Of a DNA stretch of 64,000 nt, positions 1-8,082 are shown piece after piece. The position numbers were made by a program, and so were the translations under genes. The stretch is taken from positions 1 through 64,000 of the forward strand of contig DKFD01000011.1 of NCBI GenBank assembly GCA_002452735.1, read 5' to 3'. Position 1 is the stretch's first letter. Every line of letters begins with the position of its first letter. The notes under the pieces were generated by a model. It saw only the letters and a list, made by a program, of their open reading frames with translations, searched no databases and was not told the DNA's origin. The DNA comes from Patescibacteria group bacterium UBA6805 (GTDB lineage: Bacteria > Patescibacteriota > Minisyncoccia > Minisyncoccales > Minisyncoccaceae).

Positions 1-25
1 TGAAAGATTGTTTGGGGGTTTTCAT
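1..25 (-). CDS. possible start of a leftward gene (partial)
   Basis: An ATG on the minus strand at 25 opens a frame reading MKTPKQSF before the window ends. It lies about 25 bp downstream of the start predicted from a good minus-strand promoter (57-85), with a purine-rich AGAAGAG just before it. Only eight codons are visible, so nothing can be said about function. Confidence 0.35.
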
Positions 26-56
26 CGCTCTTCTAATTTATGTTTATGTTTATGTA

Positions 57-85
57 ATTATACCCCCCTTTGGCAGGGGCGTCAA
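57..85 (-). promoter_or_regulatory. leftward promoter downstream of murE
   Basis: Minus-strand -35 TTGACG (80-85) and -10 TATAAT (57-62) are separated by 17 bp. The expected transcript starts near 50 and would serve the gene beginning at 25, giving it separate transcription from murE. The leader contains a short TAAACA-type repeat. Confidence 0.5.
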
Positions 86-134
86 GAAATTACTCGTGAT
101 TTCGTTTGGTGTTCGTTGTGTATATTATATCAAT

Positions 135-1370
135 TTAAGATTTCAAATGCAAGAGTTCGTCCTTGACGATTCTCCTGTCATCCCAGGCCATTTTTTCTCC
201 ATGAGCCAGGCATATCCACGGCTCGCAGCCCTTGCCCGTGATTATGACCACGTCCCCTGCCTGAGCCAGGGACAAGGCTTTTCTTATCGCCTCTCTCCTG
301 TCAAAAATCTTCATGGCCTTGGGAGAGCCCGAAGAAACATCGTCAATAATCTTCAAAGGGTCTTCGTCGTAAGGGTCTTCGTTGGTGACAATGACCACGT
401 CTCCGTATTTGTCGGCAATACTTCCCAGAACCGGCCTCTTCCATTTATCTCTTCCTCCGCCGCAAGCTCCCAGAACGCAAATAAGCTTTCCGTTCTCCGG
501 CTTCAAGAACTTGTAAACTTTTTCCAAAGCAACCGGAGTAAAAGCATAATCCACGAAAATCCGGAAAGGAGAGGAAACAACCTCTTCCAATCTTCCCGGT
601 ATCTGCTCCACTTTTTTAACGGCTAATTGGCATGTTTCCAAATCAATTCCCTCGGACAACCCTAAAGCGATTCCGGCCAGAAGATTGTAAACATTGAATT
701 CGCATAAAAGCTTTGATTGAAACTCGATTCCCTTGACCTTGAACCTGGAGCCGGAAGAAGAAACAAAAACATCTTCGGCTCTGACGTCCGCCTGAAGATT
801 GTCGATTCCGTAGCCGATGATTCTTTTAGCTTTAAAAGAGTTGAAATAAACGGCGTGCTGGTCGTCCAGATTCAGAATATGGGTATCTTTAACGGCCTTG
901 AACAACTTTCCTTTTTCTTTCTTGTAATTCTCGAAACCGCCGTGCGCCTCGATGTGCTCGGGATTGAGATTGGTGAACAAAGCTGTCTTGAAATCAATAA
1001 ACCGGTGGCGGTGCTGTTTTATGCCTTCAGAGGTAACCTCGATTATGGCGTAATCGCATTTTTCCCTGACCGCTTTTCTCAAAAACCCCTGGATGATAAA
1101 CCGGCCCGGCATGGTCATCTTCAGCTTGTTTTCTTCGAGCCTGTCTCCTATCTTGAAAACAATCGAAGACAGGGCCGCCACTTTGTATCCCGCCTCTTCT
1201 AAAATTTTGCCCGATATGTTGACCACCGTGGACTTGCCGTTGGTTCCGGTAACGGCAATCACTTTGATTTTCTTGGAAGGAAATCCGTAAAAAAAAGCGC
1301 CCCAAAAAGAAATGGTTAAATGATAAAAACTGACGACAAAATCAGGAATGTATTTTCTGATTGACTTCAT
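135..1370 (-). CDS. murE: MurE-like Mur ligase, N-terminally short
   Basis: ATP-dependent amide ligase of the Mur family, expected to add the third amino acid to the cytoplasmic UDP-MurNAc-dipeptide. The P-loop GTNGKST is at residues 42-48, followed by the central ligase domain. The C-terminal domain carries a GxGGGRDKWKRP motif typical of MurE. At 411 aa it is shorter than the usual ~490 because the N-terminal UDP-binding domain is replaced by about 40 residues. The motif that normally reads DNPR, whose Arg recognises diaminopimelate, reads EDPY here, so the amino acid added is uncertain. Its ATG overlaps the ruvA stop by 4 bp, so the two are probably co-transcribed. Another Mur-ligase-fold role remains possible. 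Confidence 0.78.
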   Translation of the reverse strand: MKSIRKYIPDFVVSFYHLTISFWGAFFYGFPSKKIKVIAVTGTNGKSTVVNISGKILEEAGYKVAALSSIVFKIGDRLEENKLKMTMPGRFIIQGFLRKAVREKCDYAIIEVTSEGIKQHRHRFIDFKTALFTNLNPEHIEAHGGFENYKKEKGKLFKAVKDTHILNLDDQHAVYFNSFKAKRIIGYGIDNLQADVRAEDVFVSSSGSRFKVKGIEFQSKLLCEFNVYNLLAGIALGLSEGIDLETCQLAVKKVEQIPGRLEEVVSSPFRIFVDYAFTPVALEKVYKFLKPENGKLICVLGACGGGRDKWKRPVLGSIADKYGDVVIVTNEDPYDEDPLKIIDDVSSGSPKAMKIFDRREAIRKALSLAQAGDVVIITGKGCEPWICLAHGEKMAWDDRRIVKDELLHLKS

Positions 1371-1921
1371 CTTCCTAAAAACTTTAAGGCCTGTTTTATT
1401 CTTTCTTCCACGTCTTCAACGTCTTTGGGAATCTTTAAAACGGCTGCGGTGATTTCTTCTTTGGAAAATCCCAAAGAAGAAAGAGCCTGATAAACTTCGT
1501 CTTTCTTTTTCGGCTTGTTGTTTTTCATTTCCTTGATTTGTCCCGAAATTTCTAAAAGAATTTTCTGAAGTTTCTTTTTCCCAACGCCCTTCACTTCCGG
1601 AGGCATTTCTCCTTTTTCCAAAATTTCCTTGAGTTTTTCCAAAGACCCGCAAACAACCAGACTCATCGCCGTTTTCGGCCCGATCCCGGGAACATGCTTC
1701 AGAGCCTTAAAAAGCTCCAATTCTTCGAAAGATAAAAATCCGTAGAGCTCCAGGCTTTTCTCGCCCACGAAAAGAAAAGTGTAGAAATCCCTTTCTTCTC
1801 CCACCTTAATCTTTTCCAGGGCCGGCGCGGACAAAAAAACATCAAAGCCCAAGCCCTGCCTTTCCACCATCGCTCTTTTTTCATCCTTGTAGATTATTCT
1901 CCCCGACAAAAAGCTTATCAT
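1367..1921 (-). CDS. ruvA: Holliday junction branch migration protein RuvA
   Basis: RuvA binds four-way DNA junctions and loads RuvB rings for branch migration. The 184-aa protein has the N-terminal OB domain (begins MISFLSGRIIYKDEKRAMVE), the tandem helix-hairpin-helix region (VPGIGPKTAMSLV and VKGVGKKKLQKILLE, about residues 75-125) and a short C-terminal domain with a helical SSLGFSKEEI segment that would contact RuvB. Length is normal for the family (about 190-200). It precedes murE with a 4-bp overlap. ruvB and ruvC are elsewhere in this window (10.7 and 13.1 kb), so the full RuvABC resolvasome is present but not in one operon. Confidence 0.93.
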   Translation of the reverse strand: MISFLSGRIIYKDEKRAMVERQGLGFDVFLSAPALEKIKVGEERDFYTFLFVGEKSLELYGFLSFEELELFKALKHVPGIGPKTAMSLVVCGSLEKLKEILEKGEMPPEVKGVGKKKLQKILLEISGQIKEMKNNKPKKKDEVYQALSSLGFSKEEITAAVLKIPKDVEDVEERIKQALKFLGR

Positions 1922-1969
1922 ATCCTTGTTAACATATTATTACTTTAATAATGCAAAATCAACAACACA

Positions 1970-2941
1970 TTAAACCTCGCTGATTACATCAAAACCCTTA
2001 AAGCTGCCAGTTATTGCCAATCCCACTATCTTATTCTTGCAAATCTTTTTTTGCCTTATTTTCCTTGCCATTTCATTAAGGGTGGCTCCGGACCCGACAG
2101 CGTCGTCAATCAGAAGAATGTTTGAAAAAACAGCGCTTTCTTCCACGGCCATGGTTTTTTGAGCGTTTTCTATCCTGTCTTCTTTTTTGCTTAATGTTTT
2201 TTGCGGAACAATGATATCTGTTTTTATTTTTGATATTTTAATGATTCTGGTTTTCAGCTTCAGGTTTTTTTCGATTTCTTTCATCAGCTGAACTTCCCTC
2301 TTCACCGTCGGCGGAATAAAACCGACACCGTCGATATTGAATTTTTTAATCAGTTTTTCGATTTTCGGCTTTATCTCCGCAACCAACCCTTTAATCATTT
2401 TTTTGTTTTGGCTGGTTTTGGCGTAAAGCAAAAGCTGGCCGAGCCTGGTCTTCCCGAACCTCTCGATGCTGTAAAAATCCAAATAGAACACCTTGTCCAC
2501 GAAAACCTCCTTGAATGTTTTAAAAAACTTGTCCGTACCGTCGATATATCCGTCTTTCTTGTATTTATCGTACTTTTCTAAAGTTTTAACATATTCTTTG
2601 GCTGTTTTTTCTATCGGCAAATTGTTCTTTTTGCACCAATAAACAAAACCTTCTGATCCTTGTTTTTCTTCCCCGGCCGAGGTTATTATCAAAAACCTGT
2701 TTTCTATTATCGGAATTGCCTCTTCGGAAATCGAATACTTTTCTTCGGTTTCTTTTTTTTCTTTCAGAGAATAAAAAACCTTGGGGGGCCGTCCTTCTTT
2801 CTTTAAAATATCGCTCTCGACCAAAATCCTTAACTGTTTTCTTACCGCCCTGTCCGTTATCTCTAGATAGTCCGAAAGCTCTGCGCCAGAGGCCTGGCCT
2901 TTTTTCCTGACATATTCGATGATTTTTTCCGATGTTTTCAT
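1970..2941 (-). CDS. winged-helix regulator fused to a phosphoribosyltransferase-like domain
   Basis: The first ~60 residues form a winged helix-turn-helix (IIEYVRKKGQASGAELSDYL, then DRAVRKQLRILVESDIL). The C-terminal half carries a type I phosphoribosyltransferase PRPP-loop motif, ILLIDDAVGSGATLNEMA, near residue 275. The middle region is lysine-rich and not recognisable. The fusion suggests a transcription factor that senses PRPP or a nucleotide, as PurR does in Bacillus, although this protein is not close to PurR. Its promoter overlaps a perfect 22-bp palindrome (2951-2972), so autorepression is likely. Other targets are unknown. The gene stands alone between ruvA and rpsT. Confidence 0.7.
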   Translation of the reverse strand: MKTSEKIIEYVRKKGQASGAELSDYLEITDRAVRKQLRILVESDILKKEGRPPKVFYSLKEKKETEEKYSISEEAIPIIENRFLIITSAGEEKQGSEGFVYWCKKNNLPIEKTAKEYVKTLEKYDKYKKDGYIDGTDKFFKTFKEVFVDKVFYLDFYSIERFGKTRLGQLLLYAKTSQNKKMIKGLVAEIKPKIEKLIKKFNIDGVGFIPPTVKREVQLMKEIEKNLKLKTRIIKISKIKTDIIVPQKTLSKKEDRIENAQKTMAVEESAVFSNILLIDDAVGSGATLNEMARKIRQKKICKNKIVGLAITGSFKGFDVISEV

Positions 2942-2950
2942 AATGTTCCT

Positions 2951-2972
2951 AGTTCCTAGTATACTAGGAACT
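2951..2972. promoter_or_regulatory. palindromic operator at the regulator's promoter
   Basis: A perfect 22-bp palindrome with half-site AGTTCCTAGTA covers the -10 box of the minus-strand promoter at 2958-2986. An extra direct copy of GTTCCTAG lies next to it at 2944-2951. Its position, 10 bp before the regulator's ATG, fits a repressor site for the HTH protein encoded downstream. Confidence 0.65.
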
Positions 2973-2986
2973 TTCTATCCTGTCAA
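2958..2986 (-). promoter_or_regulatory. promoter of the HTH-phosphoribosyltransferase regulator
   Basis: Consensus -35 TTGACA (2981-2986) and -10 TATACT (2958-2963) with 17 bp between, on the minus strand. The predicted start is near 2951, about 10 bp before the ATG at 2941. The -10 lies inside the palindrome. Confidence 0.7.
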
Positions 2987-3002
2987 CAATTCCCCCTAGG
3001 CC

Positions 3003-3031
3003 TTGCACAAATTCAAGAATTAATGTATATA
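3003..3031 (+). promoter_or_regulatory. rpsT promoter, near-leaderless
   Basis: TTGCAC (3003-3008), 17 bp, TATATA (3026-3031). The ATG at 3040 is only 8 bp past the -10, so the transcript would begin at or next to the start codon. Confidence 0.45.
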
Positions 3032-3039
3032 TTTATTAT

Positions 3040-3315
3040 ATGCCAATTAAAAAATCCGCCCAAAAACAGCTTCGTCAAAACCTCAAAAGAAAGCGCGGAA
3101 ACGATGCCAAAAAAAGAGAAACAAAAGGGCTTTTAAAGAAAGTTTCTGTTTTGATTGAGCAAGGGAAAAAACAGGAGGCGGAACAAATGCTTTCCAAGGT
3201 TTACAAAAGCATAGACAAAATGGCCAAAGCCGGGCTTTTAAAGAAAAACACCGCCAGCCGAAAAAAATCTGTTTTTGCCAAAAGGATAAACAAATCCTCA
3301 AATATCAAAAATTAA
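3040..3315 (+). CDS. rpsT: 30S ribosomal protein S20
   Basis: Small basic helical protein of 91 aa that binds 16S rRNA in the body of the 30S subunit. It begins MPIKKSAQKQLRQNLKRKRG, a typical S20 start with the Lys/Arg-rich first helix, followed by the conserved KMAKAGLLKKNTASRKKS region. It is a single-gene rightward transcript between two leftward units. Its 3' end overlaps the end of holA by 18 bp in convergent orientation. The promoter suggests a leaderless mRNA, and there is no Shine-Dalgarno sequence. Confidence 0.93.
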   Translation: MPIKKSAQKQLRQNLKRKRGNDAKKRETKGLLKKVSVLIEQGKKQEAEQMLSKVYKSIDKMAKAGLLKKNTASRKKSVFAKRINKSSNIKN

Positions 3316-4212
3316 AAGATCCAGGGCCACTTCGGGGCCTATCCTCCCTGTTTTTATATCCGCATCCAAATTAAGAATTTTTTGGTAGAGATTTTTCAGC
3401 TCCTCCAAAGAAAATTGCTTGGCCTGAGCCACCGACTGCCTGAAAACAAAGGGACGCATTTCCAATTGGCCGGCGGTCTTTTCTTTCGCATCTTTCACGC
3501 TGATAATATTCCTCAACTGGTAAGAAACCATGGAAAGGAGGTAGGGAACCGAATCCCCGTTCTCCAAATGGCGCTTTATCAGTCCGGCTGCTTTTTTCTT
3601 TTCTTTCTTGGCAATGGCGTCGATGGTGGCGAAAATGTTGGAATCAAAGACGGGAAAAACCAGGGACTCCACATCTTTCTCCCTCACTTCTTTGCCCTGA
3701 ACGTAGCTGACCAGCTTGTCTATTTCTTTTTTCATTCTCCACAAATCATTGCCGACGAATTCCGCTAATTTGTTCAGGGCCGCGTTGTCGATTTCCGTTC
3801 CGGCCGAACTGAACTCTTTTTTCGCCCAGCGCTTGGTCTGCTCCAGGGTTAAGGGCTCGAAATGCTCGGTTTTAGCCCTGTCTTTCAGAAAGTTGAAAAG
3901 TTTGTCTTTTAAAGAAACCTCCTCTTCGCAAAAAACAAGGATGTTTTGGGAATCGACAAAAACGCTTCCCCGCCCGATGAAATCTTCTTTGAATTTGGAA
4001 TTGGAAAAAGAATTAAGCAGAACGAAGAGCTTTTTTTCCTTGAACATGGAAATGCTCGAAAATTCATTTTTCAAATCTTCGAAATTGATTTCTTTCCCCT
4101 CCGAAACCTTAAAATTAAGACCGCTTTTGTGCTTCTTTTTGTATTCTTCGGCTATCTCTTTAAGCTTCTGCTTCAACCTGTATGTATCTTTTCCGTAAAG
4201 AAAAATTATCAT
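3298..4212 (-). CDS. holA: DNA polymerase III delta subunit
   Basis: HolA is the clamp-loader subunit that opens the beta clamp. The protein starts MIIFLYGKDTYRLKQKLKEI, the characteristic N-terminus in which YG(K)D(xY) precedes a long helix. The N-terminal AAA+-like fold lacks a Walker motif, as expected for delta, and the C-terminal collar (LAEFVGNDLWRMKKEIDKL, then YLLSMVSYQLRNI) is recognisable. I chose the ATG at 4212 over an upstream frame extension because it gives the family N-terminus and an ATGA overlap with the mutM stop, which implies translational coupling. Length is about 304 aa, slightly short for the family. Confidence 0.85.
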   Translation of the reverse strand: MIIFLYGKDTYRLKQKLKEIAEEYKKKHKSGLNFKVSEGKEINFEDLKNEFSSISMFKEKKLFVLLNSFSNSKFKEDFIGRGSVFVDSQNILVFCEEEVSLKDKLFNFLKDRAKTEHFEPLTLEQTKRWAKKEFSSAGTEIDNAALNKLAEFVGNDLWRMKKEIDKLVSYVQGKEVREKDVESLVFPVFDSNIFATIDAIAKKEKKKAAGLIKRHLENGDSVPYLLSMVSYQLRNIISVKDAKEKTAGQLEMRPFVFRQSVAQAKQFSLEELKNLYQKILNLDADIKTGRIGPEVALDLLIFDI

Positions 4213-5069
4213 TTCTGGCACGAAGGACAGAAGAAAGAGCTCCTGCCTCCCTGTTTTATTCTTTTTATCTTGCCCCCGCATTCGGGGCATTGTTCTCCTT
4301 CTTTTTGATAAACTTTGGCAAAATTCTGATAACGACCCTTTTGGCCAGAGATTGTCCTGAAGTCGGAGAAGCTGTCTCCCTGAAGCTTAATTGCTTTTTT
4401 CAGTATTTTTTTGATGGCAGAATATATTCTTTTCAGTTCTTCCTGCTTTATCTTTCCTGCATCCCTGAACGGACTGATTTTCGCTTCCCAGAGAATTTCG
4501 CTGGCATAAATGTTGCCGATGCCGACGATGAATCTCTGGTCCATCAAAATCTGCTTGATTTTTCCCTTTTTAGAAGAAAAAAGCTTCTTAAACTCTTCGA
4601 AAGCGATGGTTAAAGGTTCGGGACCGAAGCTTTTAAAATATTCTTCCAAGTCCTCTCCTTCCCACAACTCAATTTTAGCAAACTTTCTTAAATCGGACAA
4701 AGCCATGTCCAGGCCTCCGGACAAAAAGAAAATCACGCGCAGAAATCGGTTCGCAGGGTCAAGAGACAACGCTCCTTTTGTTTTTGAAGCCCATTCTTTT
4801 CCCTGCTTCTGCCATTTTCCCAAAAGCAGGTGCCCGGTTATCTTCTGGTGGATTAACAAAACACTGCTGTCCGATAAGTCAAAAAGAATGTTTTTTCCTC
4901 TCCGCCTGATTCCTTTGATTTTTTTTCCTTTAATTTTTTCCCTTAAACCCTCAAAAGAAATGTTTTTAAAAAGCGTCTTGGAATCGGTCCAGGCATCAAG
5001 AAAGGTCCTCCCCCGGACCCCCTCTTCCAAGCCCCTGATAATTGTTTCTACTTCCGGAAGTTCGGGCAT
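4209..5069 (-). CDS. mutM: formamidopyrimidine-DNA glycosylase
   Basis: Bifunctional DNA glycosylase/AP lyase that removes 8-oxoguanine and other oxidised bases. It starts MPELPEVETIIRGL, with the catalytic Pro2 and Glu3. The helix-two-turn-helix (DQRFIVGIGNIYASEILWEAKISP) is in the middle. The C-terminal zinc finger has the CxxC-x16-CxxC pattern (CPECGGKIKR ... FFCPSCQK). Length is 286 aa, normal. It follows the response regulator by 1 bp and is coupled to holA by an ATGA overlap, placing it in a leftward run from tsaE to holA. Confidence 0.95.
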   Translation of the reverse strand: MPELPEVETIIRGLEEGVRGRTFLDAWTDSKTLFKNISFEGLREKIKGKKIKGIRRRGKNILFDLSDSSVLLIHQKITGHLLLGKWQKQGKEWASKTKGALSLDPANRFLRVIFFLSGGLDMALSDLRKFAKIELWEGEDLEEYFKSFGPEPLTIAFEEFKKLFSSKKGKIKQILMDQRFIVGIGNIYASEILWEAKISPFRDAGKIKQEELKRIYSAIKKILKKAIKLQGDSFSDFRTISGQKGRYQNFAKVYQKEGEQCPECGGKIKRIKQGGRSSFFCPSCQK

Positions 5070-5070
5070 T

Positions 5071-5439
5071 TTAACCTAAAACCATTTGCAATTTATTAAC
5101 AATCTCCTGGGGAGTAAAATGAGCCTTGACCAAAAAGTCCTTGGCGCCGAGCTTCAATCCCTTCTCGATGTCCTCGCTTTGTCCCAAGTTGGAAAGAATA
5201 ATTACTGGCACACTGCTGATGCTCGAATCTTCTTTATGTTTTTCCAAAACCTCGAAACCGTTAATCCCGGGCAATATCAAATCCAGCAAAATGATGTCCG
5301 GCTTTTCTTTTTTTATCTTTTCCAGCCCCTCTTCTCCGTCAACCGCCAAAATCGCGGTATACCCGACATTAGACAGTTTTTTTCCCAAAAGCTCTCTCAG
5401 AAATTTATCGTCTTCAATGATTAAAACTTTCTTGCTCAT
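5071..5439 (-). CDS. single-domain response regulator
   Basis: CheY-like receiver domain of 122 aa with no output domain. Visible features are the acidic pair after the first strand (IIEDDKFLR), the phospho-acceptor Asp in DIILLDLILPG, the conserved Thr/Ser position replaced by Ser in VIILSNLGQ, and the Lys of DFLVKAHF. It should take phosphate from the histidine kinase encoded 34 bp upstream (5474-6637). Without an output domain it must act by protein contact or as a phosphate relay. Confidence 0.9.
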   Translation of the reverse strand: MSKKVLIIEDDKFLRELLGKKLSNVGYTAILAVDGEEGLEKIKKEKPDIILLDLILPGINGFEVLEKHKEDSSISSVPVIILSNLGQSEDIEKGLKLGAKDFLVKAHFTPQEIVNKLQMVLG

Positions 5440-5473
5440 GTTTTTCTATTTTACACCCAAATAAAAATATTGT

Positions 5474-6637
5474 CTACGAGCGGGAAGGGACGGAGAAATA
5501 AAAAGTTGAGCCCTTGCCCTCCTCCGACTCAAACCAAATCTTTCCTTCGTGCAGTTCAATGATGTTTTTGGTTGTATAAAGACCAAGGCCCGACCCTTCG
5601 GTTTCCATTTTAATTACATTGCTCCCCCTGAAGAATTTTGAAAAAATTCTGGATTGCTGGTCTTTGGGAATGCCCACTCCACTGTCGGTGATTTTAAAAA
5701 TCACTTCTTTGTCTTTCTTTTCCAGGGAAATCACCACCGCCCCTTTTTCAGGCGTGTACTTCAGGGAGTTTTCCAGAAGATTTTGGATGGCAATTATCAT
5801 TTTTTCCTTATCAATCATCACTAAGGGTAAAAGCTCTTTGGGTCTTTCCGTCTTTATTTTAATCTTTTTAATATCGGCTGTTTCCTTCGAATCACTGACA
5901 ACCTGGTCCACAATATCCTCTATCTGCATTAGCTCCGGCCTGTAAAGGAAGCGCCCCTCCTCGATTCTCGTCACGTTCAATAAATCATTAATCAACGCTA
6001 TCATTCTTTCATTGCTTTGATAGGTTTTTTCCAGAAGGTCTCTTTGCTCGCCGTTTATTTCCCCCACGTCCCCGTCCAAAATCATTCTCAATGTCCATTT
6101 AACCGCGGACAACGGTGTTCTCAGCTGATGAGCGGAAATGGAAACAAACTCCGTTTTCATCCTTTCCACCAGTTTATCCCTGGAAACGTCGTGAAGAATA
6201 ACCAAAGACCCCTTCTTTTCGCCGGACCTGAAATGAGAAACGGTAATCTCTAAAAACAATTCTTCGCCGAGGCGTATTTCTTTTCGAAAAATGCTTTTTA
6301 TCTCTTTGTTCTTTCTTTTTTTTAAAACTTCTGTCAATGGCTTGAGGTCTGCCTTTTCCAAAGAGAGCTTAAAAATGTCCTTTCCCAAAATCTCGTCTTC
6401 GGCTTGTTTTAAAAAACCCTCAACCAAAGGACTGATTATTTCTATTTTATTATCCTCGCTCAAAACCAAAAGTCCGTCGGTAAAATTTTGAATAACGGCC
6501 AGGGTTTTATTCTTTTCCTCAATGGCCTGCATTTTCGCCTCTTCCGTATCCTCTAAGATGTTCAAAAAAGCCATCCTGATTTTACGCAATTCTTCTTCTT
6601 TGTTTTCCAGCTCTCTTTCTTGGTTTGAGTGGCTCAT
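5474..6637 (-). CDS. soluble PAS-type sensor histidine kinase
   Basis: 387-aa kinase with a short N-terminal coiled coil (residues ~5-45), a PAS-like sensor (~45-155, VIQNFTDGLLVLSEDNKIEIISP), and a HisKA domain with the H-box SAHQLRTPLS near residue 170. The HATPase domain has the N-box (QNLLENSLKYTP), G1 (DSGVGIP) and G2 (GSGLGLYTTKNI). No membrane segment is visible, so it senses a cytoplasmic signal. The adjacent receiver protein is its likely partner. It lies 9 bp downstream of the exonuclease gene within the same leftward run. Confidence 0.9.
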   Translation of the reverse strand: MSHSNQERELENKEEELRKIRMAFLNILEDTEEAKMQAIEEKNKTLAVIQNFTDGLLVLSEDNKIEIISPLVEGFLKQAEDEILGKDIFKLSLEKADLKPLTEVLKKRKNKEIKSIFRKEIRLGEELFLEITVSHFRSGEKKGSLVILHDVSRDKLVERMKTEFVSISAHQLRTPLSAVKWTLRMILDGDVGEINGEQRDLLEKTYQSNERMIALINDLLNVTRIEEGRFLYRPELMQIEDIVDQVVSDSKETADIKKIKIKTERPKELLPLVMIDKEKMIIAIQNLLENSLKYTPEKGAVVISLEKKDKEVIFKITDSGVGIPKDQQSRIFSKFFRGSNVIKMETEGSGLGLYTTKNIIELHEGKIWFESEEGKGSTFYFSVPSRS

Positions 6638-6646
6638 AAATATATT

Positions 6647-7564
6647 TTACCACAATTTCAAATTTTCGCCAGACCTTTTTTCTTCCTCGTCCATGCCGGG
6701 TATCCGCTTAATCAGACTCTTGAAATCAAGCTCTTCCAAAGCGCTTTTCACCTGGCGAGGGTCGTATCCCCCCCACCGGTATTTATTCAAAGAAAGCTCC
6801 ATAGGAACATCTCTTTTGATTTTTGACAGTTCCTTGCTCAAAAAAGCCGCGGCCTTGTCCGCTAAAAGCCTGACTCTCGTTTTTTCTTCTATTTTCTTGC
6901 TTTCAATGTTCTTGTAAAGATTTTCAATGGTCTTAAAATCCTTAATCAACCGAAGGGCCGTTTTTTCTCCGACACCCTTGACCCCTGGAATATTGTCCGA
7001 CAAATCTCCTCTCAGGGCCTTGAAATCAATCAGCTCGTCTCCGCTCAATCCTTCGTATCTTTTTTGAACCAGATTCTTGTTGTAAATAATTGCTTCTTTG
7101 ACCCCCCTGCTCAGAAAATAGACGCTGGTGTTTTCGTCAACCAGCTGCAAGGTGTCCAGGTCCCCGGAAACGATGATGTTCTTTGCTTCGGCACGAGAAG
7201 AAGACAAGGTTCCGACAAGGTCGTCGCCTTCAAAGCCCGGCTTCTCGCAAACGGAAATATTGAAAACTTTCAAGACTTCCTTTAATTTGGGAATTTGGTC
7301 GTAAAATTCCTGTGGAGCTTTCTTTCTTTTGGCCTTATATTGGTCATAGGCCTTTTTTCTGAAAGTCGGCTCGCCCAAATCAAAACAAGCGGCCAGATAT
7401 TTGGGATTGAATTCTTTGGTTATTTTCAATAAGACCAGCAAAAAACCGTAAACCGCGTTCACCAGCTCCCCTTTTTTATTCTTCAGGGACGGCAGGGCGT
7501 GAAAAGCGCGGTGAATGACCGAGTTGGCGTCGACAATGACGAAGTTTTCTTTTTTTTCTTCCAT
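6647..7564 (-). CDS. 5'-3' exonuclease (PolA N-terminal-domain type)
   Basis: Stand-alone 305-aa flap/5' nuclease like the N-terminal domain of DNA polymerase I, expected to remove RNA primers and flaps. Acidic metal-binding residues are visible in FVIVDANSVIHRAFHAL, FEGDDLVGTL and VSGDLDTLQL. The helix-hairpin-helix GVKGVGEKTALRLIKDF follows RGDLSDNIPG. It could work with a separate polymerase domain not seen here. It lies 2 bp downstream of tsaE. Confidence 0.88.
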   Translation of the reverse strand: MEEKKENFVIVDANSVIHRAFHALPSLKNKKGELVNAVYGFLLVLLKITKEFNPKYLAACFDLGEPTFRKKAYDQYKAKRKKAPQEFYDQIPKLKEVLKVFNISVCEKPGFEGDDLVGTLSSSRAEAKNIIVSGDLDTLQLVDENTSVYFLSRGVKEAIIYNKNLVQKRYEGLSGDELIDFKALRGDLSDNIPGVKGVGEKTALRLIKDFKTIENLYKNIESKKIEEKTRVRLLADKAAAFLSKELSKIKRDVPMELSLNKYRWGGYDPRQVKSALEELDFKSLIKRIPGMDEEEKRSGENLKLW

Positions 7565-7566
7565 AA

Positions 7567-8001
7567 TCAGTCAATAATTATTTTTCTCTTGTCATTTTCA
7601 AGAATCTTGAATTTTAACTCGATAATTCTTTTGGGAAGAATCTTTCTGATTTTTTCCGGCCACTCAACGGCTATTATGTTTCCGGGGCTGGAAATAATTT
7701 CCCTGAAGCCCAGAATTTCCATTTCTTTAAAGCTTTCTATCCGATAACAGTCGAAATGATAGAAATTTTCGAAACAAGGGGACTTCAGCTTGAACCTGTT
7801 GAAAATAACGAAGGTCGGACTTAAAACCCTCTTCTTCACGCCAAGTCCTTTGGCAAAACCCTGAAGAAAGGTTGTTTTACCCGCTCCCAAGCCCCCCTTC
7901 AGGGCCAGAATCCTTCCCTTTTGGGGCGAAGACAAAATTTTCAAAGCCAGCTCTTCCCCGGCTCGCTTGGTCTCCGAAGAATTATAAGAAATGATTTCCA
8001 T
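7567..8001 (-). CDS. tsaE: tRNA threonylcarbamoyladenosine biosynthesis ATPase TsaE
   Basis: Small P-loop protein (144 aa) that stimulates the TsaB-TsaD complex in making t6A37 on ANN-decoding tRNAs. The Walker A motif GGLGAGKTTFLQG is near residue 37. The family features LSPTFVIFNRF and YHFDCYRI are present, followed by the GDxI/E-like AVEWPEKI. Length is normal. The gene heads the leftward run with a -10 box ending 8 bp before the ATG, so its mRNA is probably leaderless. It is divergent from the DHH-like gene. Confidence 0.93.
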   Translation of the reverse strand: MEIISYNSSETKRAGEELALKILSSPQKGRILALKGGLGAGKTTFLQGFAKGLGVKKRVLSPTFVIFNRFKLKSPCFENFYHFDCYRIESFKEMEILGFREIISSPGNIIAVEWPEKIRKILPKRIIELKFKILENDKRKIIID

Positions 8002-8009
8002 TATTCTGG

Positions 8010-8038
8010 ATTATATCCAATTTAAAAAATAAAAACAA
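8010..8038 (-). promoter_or_regulatory. tsaE promoter, leaderless
   Basis: Minus strand: -35 TTGTTT (8033-8038), 17 bp, -10 TATAAT (8010-8015). The start codon at 8001 is 8 bp beyond the -10, where transcription itself should begin. Confidence 0.6.
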
Positions 8039-8044
8039 TACTGA

Positions 8045-8073
8045 TTGACTTTTCCCCTGAAATAAAGTAATTT
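8045..8073 (+). promoter_or_regulatory. promoter of the DHH-like gene, near-leaderless
   Basis: TTGACT (8045-8050), 17 bp, TAATTT (8068-8073). The ATG at 8083 is 9 bp past the -10. It is back to back with the tsaE promoter, the two -35 boxes being about 6 bp apart. Confidence 0.5.
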
Positions 8074-8082
8074 GAAGAAAAT

